Positions 25,345 through 34,873 of a stretch of 64,000 nucleotides of DNA are shown piece after piece. The translations under genes were made by a program, and so were the position numbers. The stretch spans positions 1,240,001-1,304,000 of the forward strand of contig NZ_CP026309.1 of assembly GCF_002906575.1 (NCBI RefSeq), read 5' to 3'. The notes under the pieces were generated by a model. It was not told the origin of the DNA. It saw nothing but the letters and a program-made list of their open reading frames with translations, and made no database searches. Source of the DNA: Salinigranum rubrum (GTDB lineage Archaea; Halobacteriota; Halobacteria; Halobacteriales; Haloferacaceae). Position 1 is the first letter of the stretch; each line of letters starts with the position of its first letter.

Positions 25345-26517
25345 GTGACGCTCGACTCCGACTTCACCATCCCCGGCCCGACGCTCGGCGTCGTCGGCGG
25401 GGGGCAACTCGGCCGGATGATGGCCGAGGCCGCGGCCCCGCTCGGCGTCAGCGTAGTCGTGCTCGACCCGACTCCCGACTGCCCCGCGTCGGTCGCCGCC
25501 GACCAGGTCGTCGGCTCCTTCGACGACCCGGAGGGAGTCGCCGAACTCGCGGCTCGCTGTGACGTCCTCACGTACGAAATCGAACTCGCCGACCCCGACC
25601 TCCTTGACGAGGTGAGTCGGGAGGCGAACGTGCCGGTCCATCCCTCGCCCGACACGCTCCGACTCATCGAGGACAAACTCGAACAGAAGGCGGCGTTCGA
25701 GGACAGGGGGATTCCCGTCCCGCCGTTCGAGCGCGTGGACTCGGTGGCCGACCTCGAATCCAGCGTGGAACGGTTCGACGGCGTCATGCTGAAGGCGCGC
25801 CGCGGCGGCTACGACGGCCGCGGTAACGTCCCCGTCCGCTCTCCCGACGAGGCGGCCGACGCGCTCGCCGAACTCGACGGGAAGGCGATGGCCGAGGCGT
25901 TCGTCGACTTCGACCGCGAACTCTCGGTCATCGGCTGTGTGGGCGAAGCGGAGACCAGCACGTTCCCCGTCGGCGAGAACGTCCACGAGGAGGAGATTCT
26001 CAGGGAGACGGTCGTCCCCGCGCGGACGACCGACGAGGTGACCGCACGGGCAGAAGCGGTCGCCCGCGACGTCCTCTCTGTCCTCGACGGCCGCGGCGTC
26101 TACGGCATCGAACTGTTCGAGGTCGACGGCGAAATCCTCGTCAACGAGGTGGCCCCGCGACCGCACAACTCCGGCCACTGGACCATCGAGGGGGCCGTCA
26201 CGTCGCAGTTCGAACAGCACATCCGGGCCGTCCTCGGGTGGCCGCTCGGGTCGACCCGGTTGCGCGCGCCGACCGTGTCGGCGAACGTCCTCGGAACGGT
26301 CGAGGCTCCCCGTGAAGCCCGTCTCGGTGACGTCGACGCCGTCCTCTCGGAACCCGGGGCAGCGCTGCACTGGTACGGGAAACACGAGGTCCGCCCGCTG
26401 CGGAAGATGGGCCACGTGACGCTCGTGGGCGACGCTGGCGAGAGCGAGGCGGACGTGGACACGGACTCGCTCCTCGCACGCGCGAGAGAGACACGGGACG
26501 GTCTCACGTTCCGCTGA
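25345..26517 (+). CDS. purK: N5-carboxyaminoimidazole ribonucleotide synthase
   Basis: This 390-residue ATP-grasp enzyme converts aminoimidazole ribonucleotide, ATP and bicarbonate to N5-CAIR in purine synthesis. Signatures are GVVGGGQLGRMMAEAA at the N-terminus, the KARRGGYDGRGN loop, GVYGIELFEV and the metal-binding VNEVAPRPHNSGHWT. It starts with GTG. purE follows 61 bp downstream, the usual pairing, and both probably share a transcript. Confidence 0.95.
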   Translation: MTLDSDFTIPGPTLGVVGGGQLGRMMAEAAAPLGVSVVVLDPTPDCPASVAADQVVGSFDDPEGVAELAARCDVLTYEIELADPDLLDEVSREANVPVHPSPDTLRLIEDKLEQKAAFEDRGIPVPPFERVDSVADLESSVERFDGVMLKARRGGYDGRGNVPVRSPDEAADALAELDGKAMAEAFVDFDRELSVIGCVGEAETSTFPVGENVHEEEILRETVVPARTTDEVTARAEAVARDVLSVLDGRGVYGIELFEVDGEILVNEVAPRPHNSGHWTIEGAVTSQFEQHIRAVLGWPLGSTRLRAPTVSANVLGTVEAPREARLGDVDAVLSEPGAALHWYGKHEVRPLRKMGHVTLVGDAGESEADVDTDSLLARARETRDGLTFR

Positions 26518-26578
26518 CCGACGAGTCCACTCGTTCCACCGGCCGACAGCCCGCACGACACACACGAGACCACCGCCA

Positions 26579-27202
26579 ATGACCGACGAATCCGAACTCA
26601 TCGACCGACTCCGCGACGAAGCCGCACAGGACATCGACCCCGAGGCGACGCCCGACGTGGGCATCATCATGGGCTCGGACTCGGACCTCCCCGTGATGGA
26701 GGGCGCGTACGAGGCGTTCTTCGAACTCGGGTTCGCAGAGCAGACCGACTTCTCGAACCCCCCCGACGAGCGGTTCACCTTCGAGAGCTACGTCGTCTCC
26801 GCGCACCGAACCCCGGACCTGATGTACGCGTACGCCGACACCGCCGAGGCGCGCGGCATCGACGTCATCGTCGCGGGCGCGGGTGGCAAGAGTGCGGACC
26901 TCCCGAACATGACCGCCTCCATCGCCTTTCCCGTTCCCGTCGTGGGCGTCCCCGTCCAGGAGAAGTCCGTCGATTCGGTGATCGGTATGCCGACGGGCGC
27001 ACCGATCACGGCGGTCGACGCGGGCAAGTCGTTCAACGCCGCCCTGTCGGCCGCACAGACCCTCGCGCGCGAGCACAGCGAGGTGCGCGAGCGCCTCGTC
27101 GCGTTCCACGAGGACCAGAAGGCGGGCGTCGCGGACGTCTCCCGCGACCTCCACGACCTGGGACTCGCGGGCTTCCGCGAGCGGCACGCCGACGGCGAAT
27201 AG
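26579..27202 (+). CDS. purE: N5-carboxyaminoimidazole ribonucleotide mutase
   Basis: This 207-residue enzyme rearranges N5-CAIR to CAIR, directly using the PurK product. The phosphate-binding motif GIIMGSDSDLPVM, SAHRTPDLMYAY, VAGAGGKSADLPNM and VGVPVQEKSVDSV are diagnostic of class I PurE. The protein is somewhat longer than bacterial PurE because of an N-terminal acidic helix and an insertion after the first helix, as in other haloarchaea. Confidence 0.95.
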   Translation: MTDESELIDRLRDEAAQDIDPEATPDVGIIMGSDSDLPVMEGAYEAFFELGFAEQTDFSNPPDERFTFESYVVSAHRTPDLMYAYADTAEARGIDVIVAGAGGKSADLPNMTASIAFPVPVVGVPVQEKSVDSVIGMPTGAPITAVDAGKSFNAALSAAQTLAREHSEVRERLVAFHEDQKAGVADVSRDLHDLGLAGFRERHADGE

Positions 27203-27319
27203 CCGAAAACCGGGCGACGGCGACACCGTCGTGTGGTATCACACTGCACGACTTTCTGCGCGTCACGTCGGTCCGGGAAGTTAACCGACGGAGCGGTGTT
27301 GGGTCGCTCCCAAGAGCAC

Positions 27320-27374
27320 AAATCAACGCTTATAACGGTGGTGTTCTAACCGACGGACGATAGGAGACTTCCGT
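27320..27374 (+). promoter_or_regulatory. Promoter and ribosome binding site of the nuo operon
   Basis: A TATA-like cttataac at 27329-27336 lies about 40 bp upstream of nuoA, and a Shine-Dalgarno-type ggag at 27363-27366 is spaced 8 bases from the ATG at 27375. The combination fits a short-leader archaeal transcript. Confidence 0.6.
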
Positions 27375-27791
27375 ATGAACGATTGGATAGCAATCGGCGC
27401 GTTGGGCCTCGTCGGTGTCGGCATCCCGCTGGGGATGATGGCCGTCTCGGCGATACTGCGCCCGACAGTGCCGGAACAAGGCAAGAGCGCCACCTACGAG
27501 AGCGGTGAGGTGCCGACGGGGACGGCGCGCGTCCAGTTCAACATTCAGTACTACATGGTCGCGCTGCTGTTCGTCATCTTCGACATCGAGACTGTTCTCA
27601 TCCTCCCGTGGACCGTTATCTACCGGTCCGCGCTCGAGCAGGGCGCGAGCCTGGCGACCGTGTTACTGCCGATGTTGGTGTTCATCGGCGTGCTGGTCGT
27701 CGGCCTCGTGTGGGCGTGGCGCAACGGCGCCGTCAGGTGGGTCAAGAGCCCGCGTGCGAGCCGCCAGAAGACAGAGAGACAAGACGCATGA
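27375..27791 (+). CDS. nuoA: NADH dehydrogenase-like complex subunit A
   Basis: This 138-residue subunit has three membrane helices, including the diagnostic YESGEVPTGTARVQFNIQYY loop followed by LLFVIFDIETV with its conserved acidic residues. It is the first gene of the eleven-gene nuo operon and overlaps nuoB by 4 bp (ATGA). It helps link the peripheral arm to the membrane arm of the respiratory complex. Confidence 0.95.
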   Translation: MNDWIAIGALGLVGVGIPLGMMAVSAILRPTVPEQGKSATYESGEVPTGTARVQFNIQYYMVALLFVIFDIETVLILPWTVIYRSALEQGASLATVLLPMLVFIGVLVVGLVWAWRNGAVRWVKSPRASRQKTERQDA

Positions 27792-28489
27792 GCAGCGACA
27801 ACAAACCGTTCGTAACCGACGACGCACAGGTACAGACCGCGACCCGGGACGCTCGAATGTCCGGTGCCGACGACCGGTTCAACTCCACGCTGAGAGAGGC
27901 GTTCGGCTCCTCGCCGTTCATCCTCACGAAGTTCGACCAGTTCATGAACTGGGTCCGCGGGTCGTCGATGTTCATGCTGCAGTTCGGCATCGCCTGCTGC
28001 AGCATCGAGATGATGCACACCTACGCCGTCAAGCACGACCTCGACCGCTTCGGCGCCGGTGTGCCGCGGGCCAGCCCCCGACAGGCGGACGTCATCATCG
28101 TCCCCGGGACCATCGTCTCGAAGTTCGCCCCGCGGATGAAGCGCGTCTACGACCAGATGCCCGAGCCGAAGTTCGTCATCGGCATGGGCTCGTGCACTAT
28201 CTCGGGCGGCCCGTTCCAGGAGGGGTACAACGTCATCAAGGGCGCCGAGGAGGTCATCCCGGTCGACATCCACGTCCCCGGCTGTCCGCCCAGACCGGAG
28301 GCGCTCGTCTACGGCGTCGCCAAACTGCAAGAGCGCATCGCCAACGGCGAGTCCGCGCCGGTCACCGTGAAACCCTACGAACTCGAACAGTTCGGCGACC
28401 TCGAACGCGACGAAATCGTCGACCAACTCGCCGAGGATATCGACACCGACGACCTCGTCATGCGGTACAACTGGGGTGACTCGCCATGA
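27788..28489 (+). CDS. nuoB: NADH dehydrogenase-like complex subunit B
   Basis: This 233-residue subunit carries the N2 [4Fe-4S] cluster, the last redox centre before quinone. The ligand motifs are visible: adjacent cysteines in FGIACCSIEMMH, a third in MGSCTISGGPF and a fourth in VPGCPPRPEAL. The N- and C-terminal extensions are acidic. ATG 27788 overlaps the nuoA stop, and the gene end overlaps nuoCD by 4 bp. Confidence 0.96.
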   Translation: MSSDNKPFVTDDAQVQTATRDARMSGADDRFNSTLREAFGSSPFILTKFDQFMNWVRGSSMFMLQFGIACCSIEMMHTYAVKHDLDRFGAGVPRASPRQADVIIVPGTIVSKFAPRMKRVYDQMPEPKFVIGMGSCTISGGPFQEGYNVIKGAEEVIPVDIHVPGCPPRPEALVYGVAKLQERIANGESAPVTVKPYELEQFGDLERDEIVDQLAEDIDTDDLVMRYNWGDSP

Positions 28490-30161
28490 GCCTCGAAGAG
28501 CCGAGCGACTCGACGCCCGAACTCGTCGAGGAGTCGCTTCCGACCACCGGCGAGGCGCTCGAAGAACTGCTCGGTGATCGCGTCCTCAAGCGCGACGACC
28601 ACCTCAACGCACCGGGCTTCGAAATCCGCCCCGACGCCGTCCAGGACGTCCTCTCGACGCTCAGGGAAGAAGCCGGCTTCGACCACCTCTCGTGCGTCAC
28701 GGCCCAGGAGTACGAGGACCGCTACGAATCCATCTACCATCTCACCTCGTACGACGACCGCACGCGCGAAGTGAGCGTCGTCGTCCCCACCGCGAAAGAC
28801 GCGCCGAAGAGCCAGACGGCCGAACCGGTGTTCCGGACGGCGGACTGGCACGAGCGGGAAGCGTACGACCTGGTGGGCATCGAGTACGAGGGTCACCCCG
28901 ACCTGCGCCGCATCTTACTCCCCGAGACGTGGCAGGGTCACCCCCTCTCGCTCGACTACGACCAGGACCGCCCACAGATCGTCACGCTCAAAGAGCACGC
29001 CAACCCGCTGCAGGAGGACCACAAGGACGACGAGGGCAACACGATGTTCGTCAACATCGGCCCCCACCACCCCGCGACCCACGGCGTCCTCCACGTGAAG
29101 ACGACGCTCGACGGCGAACAGATCGCCGACCTCGAATCGGACATCGGCTACCTCCACCGGTGTGAGGAGCAGATCTGTCAGCAGGGCACGTACCGCTACC
29201 AGATCATGCCCTACCCGGACCGCTGGGACTACATCTCGGCGGGGCTGCTGAACGAGTGGGCGTACGCGCGCGTGGCCGAGGACATGGCCGACATCGAAGT
29301 CCCCGAGTACGCACAGATCATCCGGACCCTCGGGGCGGAGGTGTGCCGCATCGCCTCGCACATGCTCGCCGTGGGGACGTTCGCGCTGGACGTCTACGGC
29401 GATTTCACGGCCATCTTCATGTACGCCGTCCGCGACCGCGAGAAGGCACAGAACATCCTCGAGGACCTCACCGGTCAGCGGCTGATGTTCAACTACTTCC
29501 GATTGGGAGGCGTCGTCTGGGACCTCCCCGAACCGCGCGAGGACTTCTTCGACAAGATCCGGACGTTCATCGACGAACTCCCCGAGGCGCTCGAGGAGTA
29601 CCACGACATGATCTCCGCGAACGAGATCCTCCAGGTCCGGACCGTCGGAACGGGCGTCCTCCCCCCGAAGTCGCCAAATCGTACGGCGCGACCGGCCCCG
29701 TTGCGCGCGGGTCGGGCGTCGACTACGACCTCCGTCGTGACGACCCGTACGGCTACTACGACGAACTCGACTGGAACGTCGTCACCGAGGACGGCTGCGA
29801 CAACTACTCGCGCCTCCTGGTCCGACTCCGCGAGGTCGAAGAGTCGGCGAAGATCATCGAACAGTGCGTCGACCTCCTGGAGGACTGGCCCGAGGACGAG
29901 CGGAACATCCAGGCGAACGTTCCCCGGACGCTGCGCCCCGAGGACGACACCGAAATCTACCGCGCGGTCGAGGGTGCGAAGGGTGAACTCGGCATCTACA
30001 TGCGCGCGGACGGGACGGACAAGCCCGCGCGCTTCAAGATCCGCTCGCCCTGCTTCTCGAACCTTCAGACGTTGCCCGAGATGTCCGAGGGCGAGTACAT
30101 CCCCGACATGATCGCGTCGCTCGGCAGCCTCGACATCGTGCTCGGTGAGGTGGACCGGTAA
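28486..30161 (+). CDS. nuoCD: NADH dehydrogenase-like complex fused subunit CD (frame-disrupted)
   Basis: This gene encodes a NuoC domain (about residues 1-170, including VGIEYEGHPDLRRILLPETW) fused to a NuoD quinone-site domain (NIGPHHPATHGVLH, LHRCEEQICQ). After VRTVGTGVLPP at about 29661 the expected EVAKSYGATGPVARGSG continues in another frame, to a normal end at 30161 (LGSLDIVLGEVDR). One missing C in the six-C run at 29661-29666 restores the frame. As given, translation ends at 30111 with about 150 residues of wrong sequence. The rest is fully conserved, so a sequence error is more likely than loss of function. Confidence 0.9.
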
Positions 30162-31329
30162 TGCCAGGGCCGGTGCTGCTCCAGTCCGGGAACGGGACAG
30201 CGACCGCGACCCGACAGCGAACGGAACCGCCACCGCGACGGCGAACGGAACCGCGAACGCCACCGCGGCCGGAACGGGTGGGGTCGGCGGCGCACCGCTC
30301 CCCGATGCCATCGCCGGTCTGCTCGGTCTCGACGGCGTCGCCGGCGCGGTCGTCGGTGGACTCATCGGCGCGTTCATCATCGCGAACCTGATGCTGACGA
30401 TGACGGCCGTCGCGGGACCGTGGGCGAAGCGGAAGATCACCGCCGCGTTCACCGACCGCATCGCGGTCAACCGCATCGGCCCGTTCGGCCTGCTCATCAT
30501 CGTCGCCGACGCCGTCCGACTCCTGTCGAAGGAGCTCATCGTCCCCGAAGGGGTCGACCGGCCGGCGTGGGACCTCGCGCCCATCGTCCTCCCGTTCTCG
30601 GCACTCCTGGGCTTCGCCGTCATCCCGCTCGGCTCGGGAATTCAACTCGCCGACCCCGAGACGGGGCTGGCGTTCGCCTTCGCGGCGGCGTCTATCGCCT
30701 CGCTCGGGCTGGTGATGGCGGGCTACGCGTCGAACAACAAGTACTCGCTCCTCGGTGGGCTGCGCTCTATCGCGCAGAACATCGCGTACGAGATTCCGCT
30801 CGTCGTCACCGCGGCGTCGGTCGTCATCTTCACCGGAACGCTCCAGATGAGCGAAATCGTCGCTGTTCAAGCGGAGCCGCTCGTCACCGTCGCGGGGGTG
30901 TCGATTCCGCAGTGGTTCGCGTTCGTCAACCCGTTCGCGTTCGTGCTGTTCCTCGCGGCGAACATGGCCGAGATCGGTCGCAATCCGTTCGACATCCCGG
31001 AGGCGCCGACCGAAATCGTCGCCGGCTACCAGACGGAGTACTCCTCGGTCTACTTCGTGCTGTTCTACCTCGGCGAGTTCATCCACATCTTCCTCGGCGG
31101 CGCGCTCGTCGCCGTGCTGTTCCTCGGTGGCCCCGCGGGACCGATCCTGCCGGGGTTCGTGTGGATGATCATCAAGATGTGGGCGTTCTTCCTGTTCACA
31201 CAGTGGTGCCGTTCGGCGGTGCCGCGCGTCCGCATCGACCAACTCATCGAGATAGGCTGGAAGGGCATGCTCGTCCTTTCGTTTGCGAACCTGGTGCTCA
31301 CGGCCATCATCGTGGGGGTGATCGCGTAA
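30161..31329 (+). CDS. nuoH: NADH dehydrogenase-like complex subunit H (possible 5' frame disruption)
   Basis: This eight-helix membrane subunit sits at the arm junction and forms part of the quinone tunnel. Signatures include GPWAKRKITAAFTDRIAVNRIGP, YEIPLVVTAAS, AEIGRNPFDIPEAPTEIVAGY and FFLFTQWCRSAVPRVRIDQL. The family-like start MPGPVLLQSGNG at ATG 30161 is in a different frame from the body. One missing C near 30210-30212 would join them through a Thr/Ala/Asn/Gly-rich stretch. Alternatively, GTG 30145 starts the long frame without correction but gives a less typical N-terminus. I favour ATG 30161. Confidence 0.9.
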
Positions 31330-31330
31330 C

Positions 31331-31792
31331 ATGATCGGACTACTCAAAGGTATGGCAGTGACGATGAAGCACGCGCTCGACGGGCAGACGTTCACCGTCG
31401 AGTATCCCGAAGCAGAACCCGAAGTGAGCCCGCGGTTCAGAGGGGTTCACAAGTTCTCACAGGAGCGGTGTATCTGGTGCCGCCAGTGTGAGAACGTCTG
31501 TCCGAACGACACCATCCAGATCGTCACGGACGACAAGCGCAACGGCGAGCAGTACAACCTCCACATCGGGCAGTGCATCTACTGCCGGCTCTGTGAGGAG
31601 GTCTGCCCCGTCGACGCCATCCTGCTCACCCAGAACTTCGAGTTCACGGCGGACACGAAGAACGAGTTCGTCTACAACAAAGAACAGCTCAAGAACGTCC
31701 CCTGGTACAAGGGGCTGGACCCGCTCAACGAGCGCAACCCCGACCGCAACGCGTGGGTCGGCGAAAGCGACGGCGAGGTCGACTACCAGTAA
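31331..31792 (+). CDS. nuoI: NADH dehydrogenase-like complex subunit I
   Basis: This 153-residue ferredoxin-like subunit carries two [4Fe-4S] clusters (N6a and N6b), seen as CIWCRQCENVCP and CIYCRLCEEVCP. It passes electrons from the input side toward NuoB. The ATG at 31331 lies one base after the nuoH stop; later in-frame ATGs exist but would shorten the conserved N-terminal amphipathic part. With no nuoEFG in the operon, the electron donor to this subunit is probably not NADH through the bacterial-type module. Confidence 0.95.
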   Translation: MIGLLKGMAVTMKHALDGQTFTVEYPEAEPEVSPRFRGVHKFSQERCIWCRQCENVCPNDTIQIVTDDKRNGEQYNLHIGQCIYCRLCEEVCPVDAILLTQNFEFTADTKNEFVYNKEQLKNVPWYKGLDPLNERNPDRNAWVGESDGEVDYQ

Positions 31793-31845
31793 TCGTCCGA
31801 GCGTTCTCGAAATCTTCAAAGGGCATCCACAAGGAGACACACACA

Positions 31846-32130
31846 ATGGCTACCGTTTATGAACTGGCCGCGTTCTTGCTGTTCGCGCTCGTGACGATCG
31901 GGAGCAGCCTCGGCGTCGTCCTCGTGCGGGACGTCTGGCACTCCGCACTGTTCCTCGGGGGCGCGCTGTTGAGCGTCGCGGTGCACTACGTGATGTTGCA
32001 GGCGGAGTTCCTCGCCGCCATGCAGATCCTCGTCTACGTGGGCGGGGTTCTCGTCCTCATCACGTTCGCCGTGATGCTGACGCGGACGGAACCGACAGAC
32101 GCGGACGAACCGGAAGTGAGTCGCACATGA
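31846..32130 (+). CDS. nuoJ1: NADH dehydrogenase-like complex subunit J, N-terminal half
   Basis: This 94-residue protein has three helices matching the first part of NuoJ: VVLVRDVWHSALFLGGALLS, AVHYVMLQAEFLAAMQILVYVGG and LITFAVML. In haloarchaea NuoJ is split into two genes, and the second half follows with a 4-bp ATGA overlap. The start at ATG 31846 follows a purine-rich aaggag about 12 bases upstream. Confidence 0.93.
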   Translation: MATVYELAAFLLFALVTIGSSLGVVLVRDVWHSALFLGGALLSVAVHYVMLQAEFLAAMQILVYVGGVLVLITFAVMLTRTEPTDADEPEVSRT

Positions 32131-32549
32131 AACCAACCACCAGACCCGAACTCGACCTGGGCTCGCATCTCGTGCCGGGGCTCGCGGCAGTCGTGCTGTT
32201 CGCGGTCATGGCCGTCGCGTTCCTCAACGCACAGTTCCCCGAACCGCAGGGTTTCCCGGCCGACGCGAGCATCACCGCGAGCATCGGCTACGCGATGTTC
32301 AACCTCGACTTCGGCGGCGTCCCCTCGGAGTCGCTCCTCGTCGCGTTCGAGATCATCGACCTCGTGCTCGTGGCGGCGCTCGTGGGCGCGGTCTTACTCG
32401 CGCGCCGCGAGAACGAGGGACGGAACGTCTCGCTTCTGACCGACGGCGGGCGAGAACTGAAACGGACCCTCCTCGGCGAGGACGGAGACGAGGGTACCGA
32501 CGCCGACGCCGGCACCGACGTTGGCGCCGACGCGGGGGGTGACCGCTGA
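32127..32549 (+). CDS. nuoJ2: NADH dehydrogenase-like complex subunit J, C-terminal half
   Basis: This 140-residue protein has two or three helices corresponding to the C-terminal half of NuoJ ([42 protein letters not shown]) and an acidic Asp/Gly-rich tail. It overlaps nuoJ1 by 4 bp, and its stop overlaps the nuoK start (TGATG). The split of NuoJ is the usual arrangement in this group, not a mutation. Confidence 0.9.
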   Translation: MKPTTRPELDLGSHLVPGLAAVVLFAVMAVAFLNAQFPEPQGFPADASITASIGYAMFNLDFGGVPSESLLVAFEIIDLVLVAALVGAVLLARRENEGRNVSLLTDGGRELKRTLLGEDGDEGTDADAGTDVGADAGGDR

Positions 32550-32850
32550 TGGTTCCGCCGGAGTGGTACCTCCTGCTCTCGGGTGCGGTGTTCTGCATCG
32601 GCCTGTTCGGCATCCTGACGAAGCGTAACGCGCTCTTGTTCTTGATGTCGGTCGAGCTCATGCTGAACGCCGCGAACATCAACCTCGTCGCGTTCTCGCA
32701 GTTCTGGGGAACGTCACGGGGCAGACGTTCGGACTGTTCACCATGGCGCTGGCCGCCGCCGAGGTGGCGGTCGGAATCGGCATCATCCTCGTACTGTACC
32801 GCAACTTCAACGACGTCGACGTCACAAGCGCGACGACGATGAGGTGGTAA
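32549..32850 (+). CDS. nuoK: NADH dehydrogenase-like complex subunit K (frame-disrupted)
   Basis: The first 54 residues are a typical NuoK ([48 protein letters not shown]) ending near 32710, here shown as two joined helices. The expected rest, [21 protein letters not shown] and [19 protein letters not shown], follows in another frame to TAA at 32848-32850. Restoring one missing base between 32706 and 32711 gives a 100-residue protein of normal length. The conserved Glu in SVELML is the proton-channel glutamate. As given, the frame ends at 32842 with an Arg/Ser-rich nonsense tail. Confidence 0.9.
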
Positions 32851-32851
32851 G

Positions 32852-34873
32852 ATGGCAGGGATATTCGACTTCGCGCCGGCCATCGTTCTCTTCCCGTTCT
32901 TCTCGTTCGTGATCGCCCTCTTCGCCGGGCGATACATGCCGAAGGGCGGGGCGCTGGCGGGCATCGCGGCGACGGGCGGATCGCTCCTCCTCTCCATCGG
33001 CGTGACCTTACAGGTCGCCGGTGGCGGGACGTACAACCAGACCATCTACACGTGGGCCGAGGGGCTGGAGGCGGTCGACCTCACGTTCGGCCTCCTCATC
33101 GACCCGCTCGCGGCGATGATGCTCGTCATCGTCTCGCTCGTCGCGTTCCTCGTCCACGTCTTCTCGCTCGGCTACATGAACGACGAGGGCGAGACGGGGC
33201 TACCGAGATACTACGCCGCCCTGGGGCTGTTCACCGCCTCGATGCTCGGGTTCGTCGTCAGCGACAATCTGCTGATGGCGTTCATGTTCTTCGAGCTGGT
33301 GGGGTTGTGTTCGTATCTCCTCATCGGCTTCTGGTTCCGCGAGGCCGGCCCGCCCTCGGCAGCCAAGAAAGCGTTCCTGGTCACCCGGTTCGGTGACTAC
33401 TTCTTCCTCGTCGGCGTCGTCGCCGTCTTCGCGACGTTCGGCACCGCGGCGTTCGCGGGTGAGGGGTCGTTCCCCGTCCTCGCCGAAGAGGCCGTCGCGG
33501 GTGCGGCCGAGGGCGTGAACACGTTCGGCTTCGCGCCGCAGACGTGGTTCACGGTCGTCGGCCTGCTCGTCCTCGGCGGCGTCGTGGGCAAGTCCGCACA
33601 GTTCCCGCTGCACACGTGGCTGCCCGACGCCATGGAGGGTCCCACCCCGGTGTCGGCGCTCATCCACGCCGCGACGATGGTCGCCGCGGGCGTCTACCTC
33701 GTCGCGCGCATGTACGGCTTCTACGCCGTCTCCCCCACCGCACTGGCCATCATCGCGCTCGTCGGCGGGTTCACGGCGCTCTTCGCGGCGACGATGGGCG
33801 TCGTCAAGCGCGAGATCAAGCAGGTGCTGGCGTACTCGACAATCTCTCAGTACGGCTACATCATGCTCGGACTGGGCGCGGGTGGGTACGTCGCCGCGAC
33901 GTTCCACCTGATGACCCACGCGTTCTTCAAGGCGCTCCTGTTCTTGGGCGCGGGGTCGGTCATCATCGCGATGCACCACAACGAGAACATGTGGGACATG
34001 GGCGGTCTGAAGGAGAAGATGCCCGTGACCTACTACGCGTTCCTCTCGGGGTCGCTCGCGCTCGCGGGCATCTTCCCGTTCTCGGGCTTCTGGTCGAAGG
34101 ACGAGGTGCTCTACGAGACGCTCATCCACGGCCTGGGCGGGTCACCGCTCCTGCTGGCCGCGTACGCGATGGGGCTCCTCGCCGTCTTCTTCACCGGCTT
34201 CTACACCTTCCGGATGGTGTTCCTCACCTTCCACGGTGAGCCGCGCTCGGACATCGCGCGGGACCCACACGGCGTGCGCTGGAACGTGAAGGGACCGCTC
34301 GCGGTCCTCGGCGTCCTCGCGGCCGTCACGGGGGTCGTCAACATGGTCCCGGTCGAGAAGCTCCTCGGCATCGGCGGCATCGACTTCCTCCACCAGTGGC
34401 TCGACGGCGGCTTCGAGTCGCTCACCGCCCACCACTACGGCGACGTGCTTCCCTACTCGTCGGCGTACATCGGCGGTGAGGCGGCGACGGTGGCCATCGG
34501 TGCGGCCGTCTCGCTCGCGCTTGCGCTCGGCGGTGCGGCTCTCGCACACGTGCTGTACAACGTCCCCGAACCCGAGGAACACACCGACCGGCTCGGGAGC
34601 ATCAAGACGGTGCTGTACAACAACTACTACCAGGACGAGTACCAGGTCTGGCTCGCCGAAGACGTCGTCCGGCCCATCGCCCGGGTCGCCGACAAGTTCG
34701 ATCAGGGCGTCGTCGACGGCGTCGTCAACGGCGTCTCCTCGGTCAGCCTCATGAGCGGCTCGCGGATTCGCCGCGTCCAGACGGGCGTCGTCTCCAACTA
34801 CGCCGTCCTCTTGACGCTCGGGCTGACCGCGCTCCTGGTCGTGTTCGGTCTGATGGGAGGTTGGTTCGCATGA
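32852..34873 (+). CDS. nuoL: NADH dehydrogenase-like complex subunit L
   Basis: This 673-residue antiporter-like subunit has about 15 helices. Motifs include FFELVGLCSYLLIGFWF, KSAQFPLHTWLPDAMEGPTPVSALIHAATMV and KREIKQVLAYSTISQYGYI with the proton-path lysines and glutamate. The C-terminal part carries the long lateral-helix region. It is followed by nuoM with an ATGA overlap (34870-34873). Confidence 0.96.
   Translation: MAGIFDFAPAIVLFPFFSFVIALFAGRYMPKGGALAGIAATGGSLLLSIGVTLQVAGGGTYNQTIYTWAEGLEAVDLTFGLLIDPLAAMMLVIVSLVAFLVHVFSLGYMNDEGETGLPRYYAALGLFTASMLGFVVSDNLLMAFMFFELVGLCSYLLIGFWFREAGPPSAAKKAFLVTRFGDYFFLVGVVAVFATFGTAAFAGEGSFPVLAEEAVAGAAEGVNTFGFAPQTWFTVVGLLVLGGVVGKSAQFPLHTWLPDAMEGPTPVSALIHAATMVAAGVYLVARMYGFYAVSPTALAIIALVGGFTALFAATMGVVKREIKQVLAYSTISQYGYIMLGLGAGGYVAATFHLMTHAFFKALLFLGAGSVIIAMHHNENMWDMGGLKEKMPVTYYAFLSGSLALAGIFPFSGFWSKDEVLYETLIHGLGGSPLLLAAYAMGLLAVFFTGFYTFRMVFLTFHGEPRSDIARDPHGVRWNVKGPLAVLGVLAAVTGVVNMVPVEKLLGIGGIDFLHQWLDGGFESLTAHHYGDVLPYSSAYIGGEAATVAIGAAVSLALALGGAALAHVLYNVPEPEEHTDRLGSIKTVLYNNYYQDEYQVWLAEDVVRPIARVADKFDQGVVDGVVNGVSSVSLMSGSRIRRVQTGVVSNYAVLLTLGLTALLVVFGLMGGWFA

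Noticed and set aside
29640-32720. Programmed frameshifting in the nuo operon
   Set aside because: Three separate genes would each need it, no slippery site with stimulatory structure is evident, and one missing base in a homopolymer is simpler.
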